This document shows, piece by piece, positions 37,217 through 46,947 of a DNA stretch of 64,000 bases. The position numbers and the translations under genes were made by a program. Numbering within the stretch: position 1 is the first letter of the stretch; each line of letters opens with the position of its first letter. This DNA comes from Dyella sp. OK004 (GTDB lineage: Bacteria > Pseudomonadota > Gammaproteobacteria > Xanthomonadales > Rhodanobacteraceae): positions 186,001 through 250,000 of the forward strand of contig NZ_FOZI01000005.1 in the NCBI RefSeq assembly GCF_900114495.1. The letters run 5' to 3'. Under the pieces are notes generated by a model. The model ran no database searches. It had not been told where the DNA came from and was given only the letters and a program-made list of their open reading frames with translations.

Positions 37217-38821
37217 ATGAGCAAGAGTCCGCTGCATCGCTTGGCTATGACGTCCACGTGGATGCTGATGGCTGCGTCGCTCGCGGCGACGGCCGGCACG
37301 CCGGACGCGCGCACCATCGAGCAGCAGTGGCGACAGGCCAACAGCAAGTATGACGGCGCGCGGCAGGCGGTGCTCAAGCAGGTCGATACGCAGGCATGGG
37401 CCGGGCCATTCCAGCCGGACTGGTCCTCGCTCGCCGAGTACAAGACACCCGATTGGTACCGCGACGCCAAGTTCGGCATCTTCATCCACTGGGGCGTGTA
37501 CTCGGTGGTGGCGTACAAGGGCGAGTGGTATCCGCGCCACATGTACGAACGCGAAGGGCAGTACGCGAATTACTACCAGCATCAGATCGACACTTACGGG
37601 CCGATGCCGCAGGTGGGTTACAAGGATCTGATCCCGAAGTTCAAGGCCGAGCACTTCGATCCGGCCGCGTGGGCAAAGCTGTTCCACGAGGCCGGTGCGC
37701 GCTACGTGGTGCCGGTGGCGGAACATCACGACGGCTTCGCCATGTACGACTCGAAGCTGAGCGACTGGACCGCGGTGAAGATGGGTCCCAAGCGCGACGT
37801 GATCGGCCAGCTCGCCAAGGCGATCCGCGCGGAGGGCATGAAGCTCGGTCTGTCCTCGCATCGCGCCGAGCACGATTGGTTCTTCGAATACGGCCGCCGC
37901 TTCGATTCCGACGTGAACGATCCGCGCTATGCGGCGCTGTACGGTCCGGCGCATCCGCTGCAAGGCGCCAAGGGCGAGGACGGCAAGGAGGTCGACTGGA
38001 CCTTTGTCTCCGATGCGTATCTGGATGATTGGCTGGCGCGCTCCGCCGAGATCGTGCAGGACTATCACCCGGACCTGATGTATTTCGACTGGTGGATCGG
38101 GCAGCCACGTTTCCGCGGCGCACTCGCGCGCTTCGCTTCGTTCTACTACAACCAGGCCGCCACGCGCGGACAGGGCGCGATACTCAATTACAAACTCGAC
38201 TCGATGCGCACGGGCAGCGGCACGCTCAACATCGAGCGCGGGCAAGCGGCGGACATCCGGCCGCAGCCATGGCAGACCGAGACCTCGGTCAGTCAGGATT
38301 CGTGGGGCTATGCCGAGGGCGATACCTACAAGAATCCCGACGAGATCGTGCATCTACTCGCGGACGTAGTGAGCAAGAACGGCAACCTGCTGCTCAACAT
38401 CGGCCCTAAGGGCGACGGTAGCATTCCCGGCGAAGCGAAGACCATCCTGCAGGCCATCGGCCAGTGGTTGCACGCCAACGGCGAAGCGATCTACGGCACG
38501 CGGCCATGGAAGCAGTTCGGCGAAGGTCCGACCAAGGTCGCCGCCGGCACCATGCAGGACAGCAAGACCGCGCCCTACACCGCGCAGGATTTCCGCTTCA
38601 CCAGCAAGGATGGCCGGCTCTACGCCATCGAGCTGGGCTGGCCCGCCGATGGAAAGGCGGTGATCCATGCCATCGGCGCCGACCTGAAAGTGCGCCGCAT
38701 TACCTTGCTCGCCACTGGCGCCGAGATTCCCTTCCAGCAGCAGGCGGATGGTTTGCATCTGCGCCTGCCCACGTCACCGAAAGGATTGCATGCTTATGCG
38801 TATCGCATTGAACTGCTCTAA
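37217..38821 (+). CDS. GH29 alpha-L-fucosidase, first of tandem pair
   Basis: 534 residues from ATG 37217. A signal peptide covers about residues 1-27. GH29 features: KFGIFIHWGVYSV, YVVPVAEHHDGFAMYDS, LSSHRAEHDWF, nucleophile Asp291 in LMYFDWWIG, and NGNLLLNIGPKGDGSIP. A small C-terminal beta domain follows. It removes alpha-linked L-fucose by a retaining mechanism, periplasmic by inference. It overlaps the next gene by 32 bases and is clearly paralogous to it. Confidence 0.93.
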   Translation: MSKSPLHRLAMTSTWMLMAASLAATAGTPDARTIEQQWRQANSKYDGARQAVLKQVDTQAWAGPFQPDWSSLAEYKTPDWYRDAKFGIFIHWGVYSVVAYKGEWYPRHMYEREGQYANYYQHQIDTYGPMPQVGYKDLIPKFKAEHFDPAAWAKLFHEAGARYVVPVAEHHDGFAMYDSKLSDWTAVKMGPKRDVIGQLAKAIRAEGMKLGLSSHRAEHDWFFEYGRRFDSDVNDPRYAALYGPAHPLQGAKGEDGKEVDWTFVSDAYLDDWLARSAEIVQDYHPDLMYFDWWIGQPRFRGALARFASFYYNQAATRGQGAILNYKLDSMRTGSGTLNIERGQAADIRPQPWQTETSVSQDSWGYAEGDTYKNPDEIVHLLADVVSKNGNLLLNIGPKGDGSIPGEAKTILQAIGQWLHANGEAIYGTRPWKQFGEGPTKVAAGTMQDSKTAPYTAQDFRFTSKDGRLYAIELGWPADGKAVIHAIGADLKVRRITLLATGAEIPFQQQADGLHLRLPTSPKGLHAYAYRIELL

Positions 38822-40469
38822 GCCCCGCCACACAGCCATACGTCGCGCCTTGAGCGTTGCGTTGCTGCTTGCGGCCGGCAGCGTTCTCGCCGCCGATCCG
38901 GCCAGTGCGCCCACCGCGAAAACGCAGAGCCCGCAGCAGAACGATCTGATATGGCAGAAGGCGAGCGCCAAGTTCGAACCGCAGCGCCGCGCCTTGCTGG
39001 CGGAAGTGGAGAAGGGCGATGGCGCCGGCCCGTTCCGCGCCGACTGGGCGTCGTTGCAGGCGTATCGCTCGCCGACGTGGTACGACGACGCCAAGTTCGG
39101 CATCTTCATCCACTGGGGTGTGTACTCGGTGCCAGCGTTCGGCAGTGAGTGGTATTCGCGCAACATGTACGTGGAGGGTTCCAAAGAATTCGCCCATCAC
39201 GTTGCCACTTACGGACCGCAAAGCGAATTCGGCTATAAGGATTTCATCCCCAAGTTTAAGGCCGAGCATTTCGACCCGGCCGTGTGGGCCAAATTGTTCC
39301 GCGAGGCTGGCGCGCGATACGTGGTACCGGTGGCCGAGCATCACGACGGCTTCGCCATGTACGACTCCAAGCTGAGCGACTGGACCGCGGTGAAGATGGG
39401 TCCCAAGCGTGACGTGATCGGCCAGCTGTCCAAGGCGATCCGCGCGGAAGGGCTGCACTTTGGCCTGTCTTCGCATCGCGCAGAACACGACTGGTTCATG
39501 GGCAACGGGCGGAAGTTCGCTTCGGACGTGAACGATCCGAAGTACGCCGAGTTCTATGGTCCCGCGCAGGTGCGCATGGCCGGCTCGGACAGCGACGTGC
39601 TGTCCACGGACTTCACCTTCGTTTCGCAGGCGTGGCTGGACGACTGGCTGGCGCGCACCACAGAACTGATCGATGACTATCAGCCGGACCTGATCTATTT
39701 CGACTGGTGGATCGGCCATCCCACCTTCCGCAACTCGTTGCCGAAGATGCTGGCCTACTACTACAACCAAGATGCAAGGCGCGGCCAGGGCGCGGCACAC
39801 GGCGTGGTGGTGAACTACAAGCTTGGCGAATTCGCTGATGGCGCGGGCGTGCTGGACGTGGAGCGCGGCCAGCTCACGGGTATCCATCCAACGCATTGGC
39901 AGACCGATACCTCGATCAGCAACGATTCCTGGGGCTATATCGAGCATGACACTTACAAGTCACCGCAGGTGCTGATCCATCTGCTCGCCGATGTGGTGAG
40001 CAAAAACGGCAATCTGCTGCTCAACATCGGCCCTCGTGCCGATGGTGTGATCCCGCAGGGGGCACAGGACACGCTGCTTAAGATCGGCGGCTGGCTCAAG
40101 GTCAACGGCGAGGCGATCTACGGCAGCAAGCCGTGGCGGCAGTTTGGCGAAGGCCCGACCCAAGTGGCGGACGGTCCGTTCCAGGACACCAAGACCAAGC
40201 CGTATACCGCTCAGGACTTCCGCTTCACCACCCACAACGGCACGTTGTACGCAATCGAGTTGGATTGGCCGGCGGATGGCAAGGCGGTGATCCGTTCGCT
40301 CAAGCCGAGCGACGGCGTGCGCTCGGTGCGGCTGCTCGCCAATGGCAAGGCCGTGGCGTGGAAGCAGCAGGATGATGGCTTGCATGTGACGCTGCCGGCC
40401 AAGCCGGTAGGCGAGTACGCCTATGTGCTGCGCATCGAACTCGCCGCTGCGCCGGGGGTGACTCCGTGA
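38790..40469 (+). CDS. GH29 alpha-L-fucosidase, second of tandem pair
   Basis: 559 residues from ATG 38790 (AAGGA four bases upstream); ATG 38796 has longer spacing and is equally possible. Signal peptide ends near VLA-AD (about residue 37). Same architecture as the preceding enzyme, with nucleophile Asp305 in LIYFDWWIG and LLLNIGPRADGVIP. A 71-base stretch (39339-39409) is identical to 37724-37794 except for one base, well above the general similarity. The stop overlaps the GH18 start (GTGA). Confidence 0.93.
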   Translation: MLMRIALNCSKPRHTAIRRALSVALLLAAGSVLAADPASAPTAKTQSPQQNDLIWQKASAKFEPQRRALLAEVEKGDGAGPFRADWASLQAYRSPTWYDDAKFGIFIHWGVYSVPAFGSEWYSRNMYVEGSKEFAHHVATYGPQSEFGYKDFIPKFKAEHFDPAVWAKLFREAGARYVVPVAEHHDGFAMYDSKLSDWTAVKMGPKRDVIGQLSKAIRAEGLHFGLSSHRAEHDWFMGNGRKFASDVNDPKYAEFYGPAQVRMAGSDSDVLSTDFTFVSQAWLDDWLARTTELIDDYQPDLIYFDWWIGHPTFRNSLPKMLAYYYNQDARRGQGAAHGVVVNYKLGEFADGAGVLDVERGQLTGIHPTHWQTDTSISNDSWGYIEHDTYKSPQVLIHLLADVVSKNGNLLLNIGPRADGVIPQGAQDTLLKIGGWLKVNGEAIYGSKPWRQFGEGPTQVADGPFQDTKTKPYTAQDFRFTTHNGTLYAIELDWPADGKAVIRSLKPSDGVRSVRLLANGKAVAWKQQDDGLHVTLPAKPVGEYAYVLRIELAAAPGVTP

Positions 40470-41509
40470 AGCGTCTGCTGCTGTTGTTGCTGCTCGTGCC
40501 GGCGCTGGCGTTCGCCAAGGCGCCGAGCGCGATGTTCTACATGATGGGGTCGCAGAAATCGATCGACTCCTTCGTCGCGCATGCCGACAAGATCGATGTG
40601 CTGGTGCCCACCTGGTATGGCGTGGACGAGAACGGCCTGGTCTCGGGGCAGCCTAACGATTACGTGATGAAAATCGCTAAGGAACATCGCGTGCCGGTGA
40701 TGCCGATCCTGTCGGCCAATGGCGAGCGCGAGAAGTTTCATAAGCTGCTTGGTAACGTTACCGCGAAGAAGGCGATGATCGCGTCGCTGATCGAACAGGC
40801 GAAGCTGCACGGGTTCACCGGCTTCCAGTTCGACTTCGAAAACATCGCCTGGACCGACCGCGATGCGCTGACCTTGATGACCAAGGAAACCGCCGACGCG
40901 CTGCACAAGCACGGGCTGAAGCTTTCCATGGCGATCGTGCCGAATGCGCCGGGCTATGCCGGCGGCGGCGCGTTCTCCAAATGGATGTGGGAGTACTGGC
41001 GCGGCGCATATGACCTGAAGGCGCTGGCGCAGTCGCTGGATCTGGTCTGCCTGATGACCTATGACCAGCACACACGCTGGACCACACCCGGCCCGGTGGC
41101 CGGCATGCCGTGGACGATGGAGCACCTGGAGTACGCGCTGAAAGTGGTGCCCAAGGAAAAGCTTTCGCTCGGCATTGCGCTCTACGGCTATCACTGGTTC
41201 GCGGGCAACCCGGTGAAGGACGACGGCAAGGAGTCGTCGAACATCTCGGCGAGCTACATCGATGCGGACGAATCGTTTCCGCTGGCCAAGCAGTTCGGCG
41301 TGACGATGCAGTGGGACCCGGTGGAGCACGAATCCTGGTTCTACTTCTATCGCGACGGCATGCGCGAATGGGTGTTCCTGCCGGATGCGCAGGCGTTCCG
41401 CGACCGCTACGAGGTAGTGAAGAAATACGGCCTGCAGGGCTTCTGCTCGTGGGTGCTCGGGTCCGAAGACCCGAAGGTATGGGACGAGCTGCCGGAGGCA
41501 CAGCGATGA
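40466..41509 (+). CDS. GH18-like exported glycosidase with reduced catalytic motif
   Basis: 347 residues starting at GTG 40466 (GTGA overlap, GGGGGTG upstream). Short signal peptide ending AFA-KA (about residue 17). Chitinase-like barrel of the YaaH/chitobiase type: VLVPTWYGVDENG, GFTGFQFDFENI, LSMAIVPNAPG, DLVCLMTYDQHTRW, LSLGIALYGYHWF. The GH18 DxxDxDxE motif is reduced to D123-F-E125, with Thr and Gln at the first two Asp positions; both residues needed for substrate-assisted catalysis remain. Possible roles are cleavage of the GlcNAc-GlcNAc core of N-glycans or chitobiose hydrolysis. Its place between fucosidases and GH20 supports core processing. Confidence 0.82.
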   Translation: MKRLLLLLLLVPALAFAKAPSAMFYMMGSQKSIDSFVAHADKIDVLVPTWYGVDENGLVSGQPNDYVMKIAKEHRVPVMPILSANGEREKFHKLLGNVTAKKAMIASLIEQAKLHGFTGFQFDFENIAWTDRDALTLMTKETADALHKHGLKLSMAIVPNAPGYAGGGAFSKWMWEYWRGAYDLKALAQSLDLVCLMTYDQHTRWTTPGPVAGMPWTMEHLEYALKVVPKEKLSLGIALYGYHWFAGNPVKDDGKESSNISASYIDADESFPLAKQFGVTMQWDPVEHESWFYFYRDGMREWVFLPDAQAFRDRYEVVKKYGLQGFCSWVLGSEDPKVWDELPEAQR

Positions 41510-43722
41510 GCCGTCGTATCGCGATGGTGGGATTTGTAGTGGTCGCATCGGTCTGGGCCACGCTGGCGCAGGCGGCACTGCCGCTGGTGCCCTATCCGAG
41601 CCATGTCGAAGAAGGCAAGGGCAGCTTCGTGCTGGACAAGCAGGTGAGCATCGACGCGCCGACGGATGCGCGCTCGAAAGAGATTGCCGCGTTCCTGCAT
41701 GACGCCATCGCGGAGCAGGCCGGTATCGACTTGCCGGAGCACGCGACGCGCAAGGGTCGTCATATCGTGCTCAAGCTCGATCCCGCTGTCGCCGGCGATG
41801 AGGCTTACCGTCTCGACGTGACGCCGCGTGGCATCGCCATCAGCGCGGCTACCGGCAAGGGCTTGTTCTGGGGTGTGCAGACGTTGCGCCAGCTACTGCC
41901 GGTGGCGCCTGCGCAGGCGACCAAGGTATCGATCCCCGCGGTGAAGATCGAAGACGAACCCGCCTTCGTCTATCGCGGCCACATGCTCGACGTGGGCCGG
42001 CATTTCTACCCGGTCGCCTTCATCAAGAAACAGCTCGACCTGATGAGCTACTACAAGCTCAACACCTTCCGCTGGCATCTCACCGAAGACCAGGGCTGGC
42101 GCATCGAGATCAAGCAATACCCCAAGCTCACCGAAGTCGGGGCCTGGCGCACCGAGCCGGACGGCAGCCGCCACGGCGGCTTCTACACGCAAGAGCAAGT
42201 GCGTGAGATCGTGGAGTACGCGCGCCAGCGCAACATCATGGTGATTCCAGAGATCGAGATGCCAGGGCATAGCTCGGCGGCGATCGCGGCGTACCCGGAA
42301 CTCTCCTGCGCCAAGAAGCCGATCAAGGTGCCGTCGGGCTGGGGCGTGTTTAGCGACGTGTTTTGCCCGGCCGACGAGAACGTCTACACCTTCCTGCAGA
42401 ACGTGCTGGATGAAGTGCTGCCGCTGTTCCCCTCGCCCTATGTGCATATCGGCGGCGACGAAGTGCCGGCCGGTGCGTGGGCGCATTGCGAGGCCTGCGA
42501 CAAGCTGATCCGCGAGCAGGACCTGGGCGATGAGAAGGGGCTGCAGAGCTACTTCGTGCGCCGCATGCAGGTGTACCTTGCCGGCAAGGGCAAGACCATG
42601 ATCGGCTGGGACGAGATCCTGGAAGGCGGCGTCGATCCGTCGGTAGTCGTGGAGGTGTGGCGCGGCGACGAAGGTGCTAACAAGGCGCTCGCCAATGGCA
42701 ACCGCATCGTCAACGCCAGCCCGTATTACCTCGATACGCCGCTGTCGCGTCTCACAGTGGAAAAACTCTATCTCACCGACCCGCTGGGTGAGTCGGGCCA
42801 GGGCCGGCGTGACCGGGTACTGGGCGCCGAAGCACCGCTGTGGAGCGAGCGTGCCGACCCGTTGAATGCGGAGATACGGCTGTATCCACGCTTGATCGCC
42901 TTCGCTGAGCGCCTGTGGCGCGGCGGCACGGCCGACGCCGCGAGCTATGCGGATTTCCATCAGCGTCTGCAGGCGCAGTATCCGCGGCTCGATGCGTGGC
43001 ACGTCGGCTACGGCCCGGAAGACCGCAACGTGGCGGAGTATTCGCTATCGCTCAATGCCGCGCATAACGGCTGGCAGCTGCAAGCACAGCGCGGTTTTGC
43101 CGACGTGGAGAATCACTACACGCTCGATGGCAGCGAGCCGACAGCATCATCGCCTGCGTTCACTGACACGTTGGACCTGTCCACGCCCGGCACGTTGCGC
43201 GTTGCGCCGTTCCGCAAAGGCCAGGCCTACGACCATCCGCACAGTTTCCAGCTGGAGCGTAGCCAGGCCTTCGGTGCGGCGGCGAGTTATGACCCGGCAC
43301 CCAGCCCGACCTACAGCCAGCACGGTGCCGCCGCACTCACCGACGGCGTGCTCGGCGGCGAGAACTTCAAGGACGGCACCTGGCTGGGTTGGGAAGAGGC
43401 CGATCCGCGCCTCACCGTCGACTTGGGCAACGCCACCGACGTCCATGAGATCAGCGTCGGTGTGCTGCAGCAGGCTGACTCCTGGATCTGGTGGCCGCGC
43501 AAGGTGCGCTTCTCGGTCTCCGACGACCAGCAGCACTGGAGGACCTTGCGCGAGGTGAAGGTCACGACTGTCGCCACTGACAGTCTGAGCCATGTGCAGC
43601 GCGTGGCGTTCACCGCCACCAAGCCGATCCATACCCGTTACGTCCGCGCGGAAATCACCCGCCATCCCACGCAGGACGATCGTCATACCTGGACCTTTGT
43701 GGACGAGCTGATCGTGCGCTGA
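41506..43722 (+). CDS. GH20 beta-N-acetylhexosaminidase with C-terminal discoidin-like domain
   Basis: 738 residues from ATG 41506 (ATGA overlap). Signal ends AQA-AL near residue 23. An N-terminal GH20b-type domain precedes the barrel, which has MLDVGRHFYPV, NTFRWHLTEDQGWRIEI, PEIEMPGHSSAAI, and the catalytic Asp318-Glu319 in HIGGDEVPAG, then GAEAPLWSE. About 130 C-terminal residues (TDGVLGGENFKDGTWLGW, VDLGNATDV, YVRAEI) look like an F5/8 type C carbohydrate-binding domain. It releases terminal GlcNAc from glycan antennae or from the chitobiose core. Confidence 0.94.
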   Translation: MSRRIAMVGFVVVASVWATLAQAALPLVPYPSHVEEGKGSFVLDKQVSIDAPTDARSKEIAAFLHDAIAEQAGIDLPEHATRKGRHIVLKLDPAVAGDEAYRLDVTPRGIAISAATGKGLFWGVQTLRQLLPVAPAQATKVSIPAVKIEDEPAFVYRGHMLDVGRHFYPVAFIKKQLDLMSYYKLNTFRWHLTEDQGWRIEIKQYPKLTEVGAWRTEPDGSRHGGFYTQEQVREIVEYARQRNIMVIPEIEMPGHSSAAIAAYPELSCAKKPIKVPSGWGVFSDVFCPADENVYTFLQNVLDEVLPLFPSPYVHIGGDEVPAGAWAHCEACDKLIREQDLGDEKGLQSYFVRRMQVYLAGKGKTMIGWDEILEGGVDPSVVVEVWRGDEGANKALANGNRIVNASPYYLDTPLSRLTVEKLYLTDPLGESGQGRRDRVLGAEAPLWSERADPLNAEIRLYPRLIAFAERLWRGGTADAASYADFHQRLQAQYPRLDAWHVGYGPEDRNVAEYSLSLNAAHNGWQLQAQRGFADVENHYTLDGSEPTASSPAFTDTLDLSTPGTLRVAPFRKGQAYDHPHSFQLERSQAFGAAASYDPAPSPTYSQHGAAALTDGVLGGENFKDGTWLGWEEADPRLTVDLGNATDVHEISVGVLQQADSWIWWPRKVRFSVSDDQQHWRTLREVKVTTVATDSLSHVQRVAFTATKPIHTRYVRAEITRHPTQDDRHTWTFVDELIVR

Positions 43723-43818
43723 GGTACCGGTTGTTTTTAGGAGTGGTGGTTTTTAAACAGACGCGGTTCCGTTCGTTACATCCCTCAGGGGAGGGCCAAC
43801 ATCATGGGGAGGATAGTC

Positions 43819-46734
43819 ATGTCACAGGTTGCATTTCGCCGAAGAGCGCTAGCCAATGCCTTGGCAGTCGCTTTGTTCACGCCGTTTGTCGCGCACGCGC
43901 AATCGGCTTCCGCGCCGCAGGATGCATCCGCGCAAACACCACCTGCAGAGGCGAGCAAGAAAGCCGCCACGCTGGAAAAAGTCGTGGTGACTGGTTCGCG
44001 CATTGCGCGCGCGGAGGTGGAAGGGCCTGCGCCGGTGACGATGATTACCGGTGAGGAGATCAAGAAACAGGGCTTTACCACCGTCTATGAGCTGATGAAT
44101 TCCATCACTCAGGCGGGTATCGCCGAAACGGCGCCGAGCTGGGGCAGCACCTCTGTCAACGCGCGTCAGTTGAACCTGCGCAACATGGGTTCGAACCGCA
44201 GTCTGCTGCTGATCGACGGCCATCGCGTGACCGATTACCCGATGCCGGCCAACGGCAAGACCAATTTCCAGAACTACAACAACATCCCGACCGGCATGAT
44301 CGATCGCGTCGAGATTCTGGCGACTGGCGCTTCGGCGATCTACGGTTCCGATGCCATCGCCGGTGTGATCAACATCATCCTGAAGAAGAACTATCAGGGC
44401 GACGACATCAAGGTGCAGGTCGGCACCTCCAAGCGCGGTGGGCGCGACTTCGCCGACTTCAACTTTGTCGGCGGCAAGTCAGGCCAGAACTGGAACATCG
44501 TATACAACTTGCAGCGCAGTCATCGCACGCCGCTGTGGGGCAGTGACCGTCCCTACACGGATTCCGATGCCGATGCTGGCTACGGTGCATGGGACCAGAA
44601 TGCGCGCATGTTCGGTTATCCGCGCTATACCGGCCTGTCGATGAACGACGCCAACGGCAAATACATCACGCCGCCGGCGGGTGCCTGTTCGCAGGCAGGT
44701 TTCAAGAACAATTTCAGCCAGTACCACCAGCAGTCAGTAGCGACTAACGGCCACACGGTCGATCCCACCAACATCACGGATGGCGGCTCCTACTGTGCGC
44801 AGAACGCGCTGTTTGGCAACTGGGTGCTGACCCCGGGGCGCGACGACAAAGATGCCTACATCGCTGGTAACTATGATTTCGGCAATGGCCTGCAGGCCTA
44901 TGGTTCGGTCGGCTTCTGGGACACCAAGGGTGTGTCCAACACGCAGCTGCCGTTCCTGTATCCATACGCAGGCAGTCCGCCGGGGCCGCTGGGTTCGTTC
45001 TATGACCAGACTTCAGGACAGGTCATCAGCAACTATTTCAGACAGCTGACGCCGGGTGAGATGGGGACCTACGGCAATACGCACGATAACGAGCAGAACT
45101 GGGATCTGCATGCCGGCCTGCGTGGGACGATCCTGGATGGACGCTTCAACTGGGATGCCAACCTGGGCCATGCGAAGTACATCGTTCATGAGAGCTATAC
45201 CGGTCTGAACGAGCAGGGCATGTTCGACTATTTCTTTGGCAAGCAGCTCGGCACTACCACGGTCGGTGGCACGGTTTATCCCGTCTATGCGGTCAATCAG
45301 AATCGGTTCTGGAACCCGATCTCCCCGGCGGACTACCGCACGTTTGGCGTGGGCGGCGAGAACACCGCGGTATCGTGGATGGATCAGGCCTCACTGAACC
45401 TCACCGGCGACCTGTTCAATACCTGGGCCGGCCCGGTCGGCTTCGCTGGCGTACTGGAAGCGAATCACGAGGGTTACAAGCTTAGCCCGGATGCGCGTGG
45501 TAATAACGCCAACTTCAGTGATCCGTTCCAGGACTACAACGCCGGTGGTGGTACTCGCACGCGCTTCTCGGTGGGTACGGAGTTCCGCATCCCGCTGGCC
45601 TCGACGTTGACCGCGACACTTTCCGGCCGCATCGACAAGTACCGCGATGCAAGCAGCACGGATTTGGCGAAGACCTGGGGTGCGGCCGTCGAGTGGCGAC
45701 CGCTGGACGGTGTGTTGTTGCGCGGCACCTACGGCACCAACTTCCACGCGCCGGACATGCAGTACATCTACAAGCAGGATTCGCAGTCCACGGTCGGCAT
45801 CTACTCCGACTACTACCAATGTATCGCCAACCATCAGTCCACTTGCGAAGCTGTCCAGCATCCGTCCTATTACACGTTGCATGCGGCAGGCGGTAGAAAC
45901 TTGTTGCCTGAAACGGGCCATTCCTGGAGCTACGGCTTCGTATGGGATGTGAACTGGGTGGAAGGCTTGGCCATATCCGCCGACTACTGGCACATGGGCA
46001 TCGACAATGCGATCGACAATGTCGACAAAGACACCGTGCTGAAAGACGAAGCGGGTTGCCGTACCGGCTTGCAGGTGGGCGGCGCGCCGTACACCACGCA
46101 TACGCAGGGTTCGGAGTACTGCAAACAGGTGGAGGCGAACGTTATTCGCGATGCCAACGGCAACGTCACCGCCGTCTACACCGGTCCGATCAACCAGAAC
46201 AAGCTCTACGTCAGCGGTGTGGATGCCAATATCACTTACCGGCTGAAGACGCAGGACTGGGGCAACTTCAACTTTGCACTCGACTGGACGGACAACCTCT
46301 CGTACAAGCTGCGCAAGTACGCCAACGATCCGCTGCTGAACACCCGCTACGACCGCGTCGCGACCAGGACGCGCGCTACGGTGAATTGGCGGAACGGCCC
46401 GTGGGACGTGACGCTTTATGGCGATCGCCAGGGCGGTGTGCGCGCACCGCACTATGGTGGTTGCGAAGTGCTGGCCAACGGCATCACGCCGGGCCTAGGC
46501 GACGCGGATTGCGTGGTCTACCAGGGCCATACCCCGTCGTGGATCACCTATAGCACCACCATCGGGTATCGCTTCAACGAGCGCATCAAGCTTGGCTTCA
46601 CCGTATCCAACATCTTCGACAAGGTGGGCTATATCCCGTACTACGCGGGTGGCTTCGAGTTCATTCCGACCTTGAATGGGGCGAATTACAACGGACGTGA
46701 GCTTTCGTTGCAGCTTGAGTACAAGCTTGATTGA
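43819..46734 (+). CDS. TonB-dependent outer-membrane receptor of the N-glycan block
   Basis: 971 residues from ATG 43819, with GGAGG 7 bases upstream; the earlier ATG 43804 lies before that site. Signal peptide ends AHA-QS near residue 29. Plug: LEKVVVTGSRIARAEVEGP, LNLRNMGSNRSLLLIDGHR, VEILATGASAIYGSDAIAGVIN. This is a different receptor subfamily from the one at 3.8 kb. The barrel ends QLEYKLD, lacking the usual terminal aromatic of outer-membrane proteins, which is unusual. By position it should carry N-glycan-derived oligosaccharides. Confidence 0.92.
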   Translation: MSQVAFRRRALANALAVALFTPFVAHAQSASAPQDASAQTPPAEASKKAATLEKVVVTGSRIARAEVEGPAPVTMITGEEIKKQGFTTVYELMNSITQAGIAETAPSWGSTSVNARQLNLRNMGSNRSLLLIDGHRVTDYPMPANGKTNFQNYNNIPTGMIDRVEILATGASAIYGSDAIAGVINIILKKNYQGDDIKVQVGTSKRGGRDFADFNFVGGKSGQNWNIVYNLQRSHRTPLWGSDRPYTDSDADAGYGAWDQNARMFGYPRYTGLSMNDANGKYITPPAGACSQAGFKNNFSQYHQQSVATNGHTVDPTNITDGGSYCAQNALFGNWVLTPGRDDKDAYIAGNYDFGNGLQAYGSVGFWDTKGVSNTQLPFLYPYAGSPPGPLGSFYDQTSGQVISNYFRQLTPGEMGTYGNTHDNEQNWDLHAGLRGTILDGRFNWDANLGHAKYIVHESYTGLNEQGMFDYFFGKQLGTTTVGGTVYPVYAVNQNRFWNPISPADYRTFGVGGENTAVSWMDQASLNLTGDLFNTWAGPVGFAGVLEANHEGYKLSPDARGNNANFSDPFQDYNAGGGTRTRFSVGTEFRIPLASTLTATLSGRIDKYRDASSTDLAKTWGAAVEWRPLDGVLLRGTYGTNFHAPDMQYIYKQDSQSTVGIYSDYYQCIANHQSTCEAVQHPSYYTLHAAGGRNLLPETGHSWSYGFVWDVNWVEGLAISADYWHMGIDNAIDNVDKDTVLKDEAGCRTGLQVGGAPYTTHTQGSEYCKQVEANVIRDANGNVTAVYTGPINQNKLYVSGVDANITYRLKTQDWGNFNFALDWTDNLSYKLRKYANDPLLNTRYDRVATRTRATVNWRNGPWDVTLYGDRQGGVRAPHYGGCEVLANGITPGLGDADCVVYQGHTPSWITYSTTIGYRFNERIKLGFTVSNIFDKVGYIPYYAGGFEFIPTLNGANYNGRELSLQLEYKLD

Positions 46735-46743
46735 CCGAAGTAG

Positions 46744-46786
46744 CCTAGATGCCGTCTCTCGCTGTGAGCGGGAGACGGCATCTAGG
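46744..46786 (+). terminator. Perfect 15-bp hairpin after the TonB receptor gene
   Basis: CCTAGATGCCGTCTC (46744-46758) pairs with GAGACGGCATCTAGG (46772-46786), and the inner CGCT/AGCG can extend the stem. It begins 10 bases after the receptor stop. There is no T-run behind it, so it may act as an RNA stabiliser or Rho-independent stop of atypical form. Confidence 0.65.
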
Positions 46787-46947
46787 TATAGATCACGAAG
46801 CGAGTGCGCAGTTCACAGGCTGCCGAGTTCTTCAAAGGTTTTTGTTGGCTCTTCTATTGGATGAAGGCCTGGAAAGGAGGCAGGTGTAGAGCGTTGGTGA
46901 TTTGGTTGTGGTGATCTCAACACATGATGGTTATCTAGGAGAAAAGC

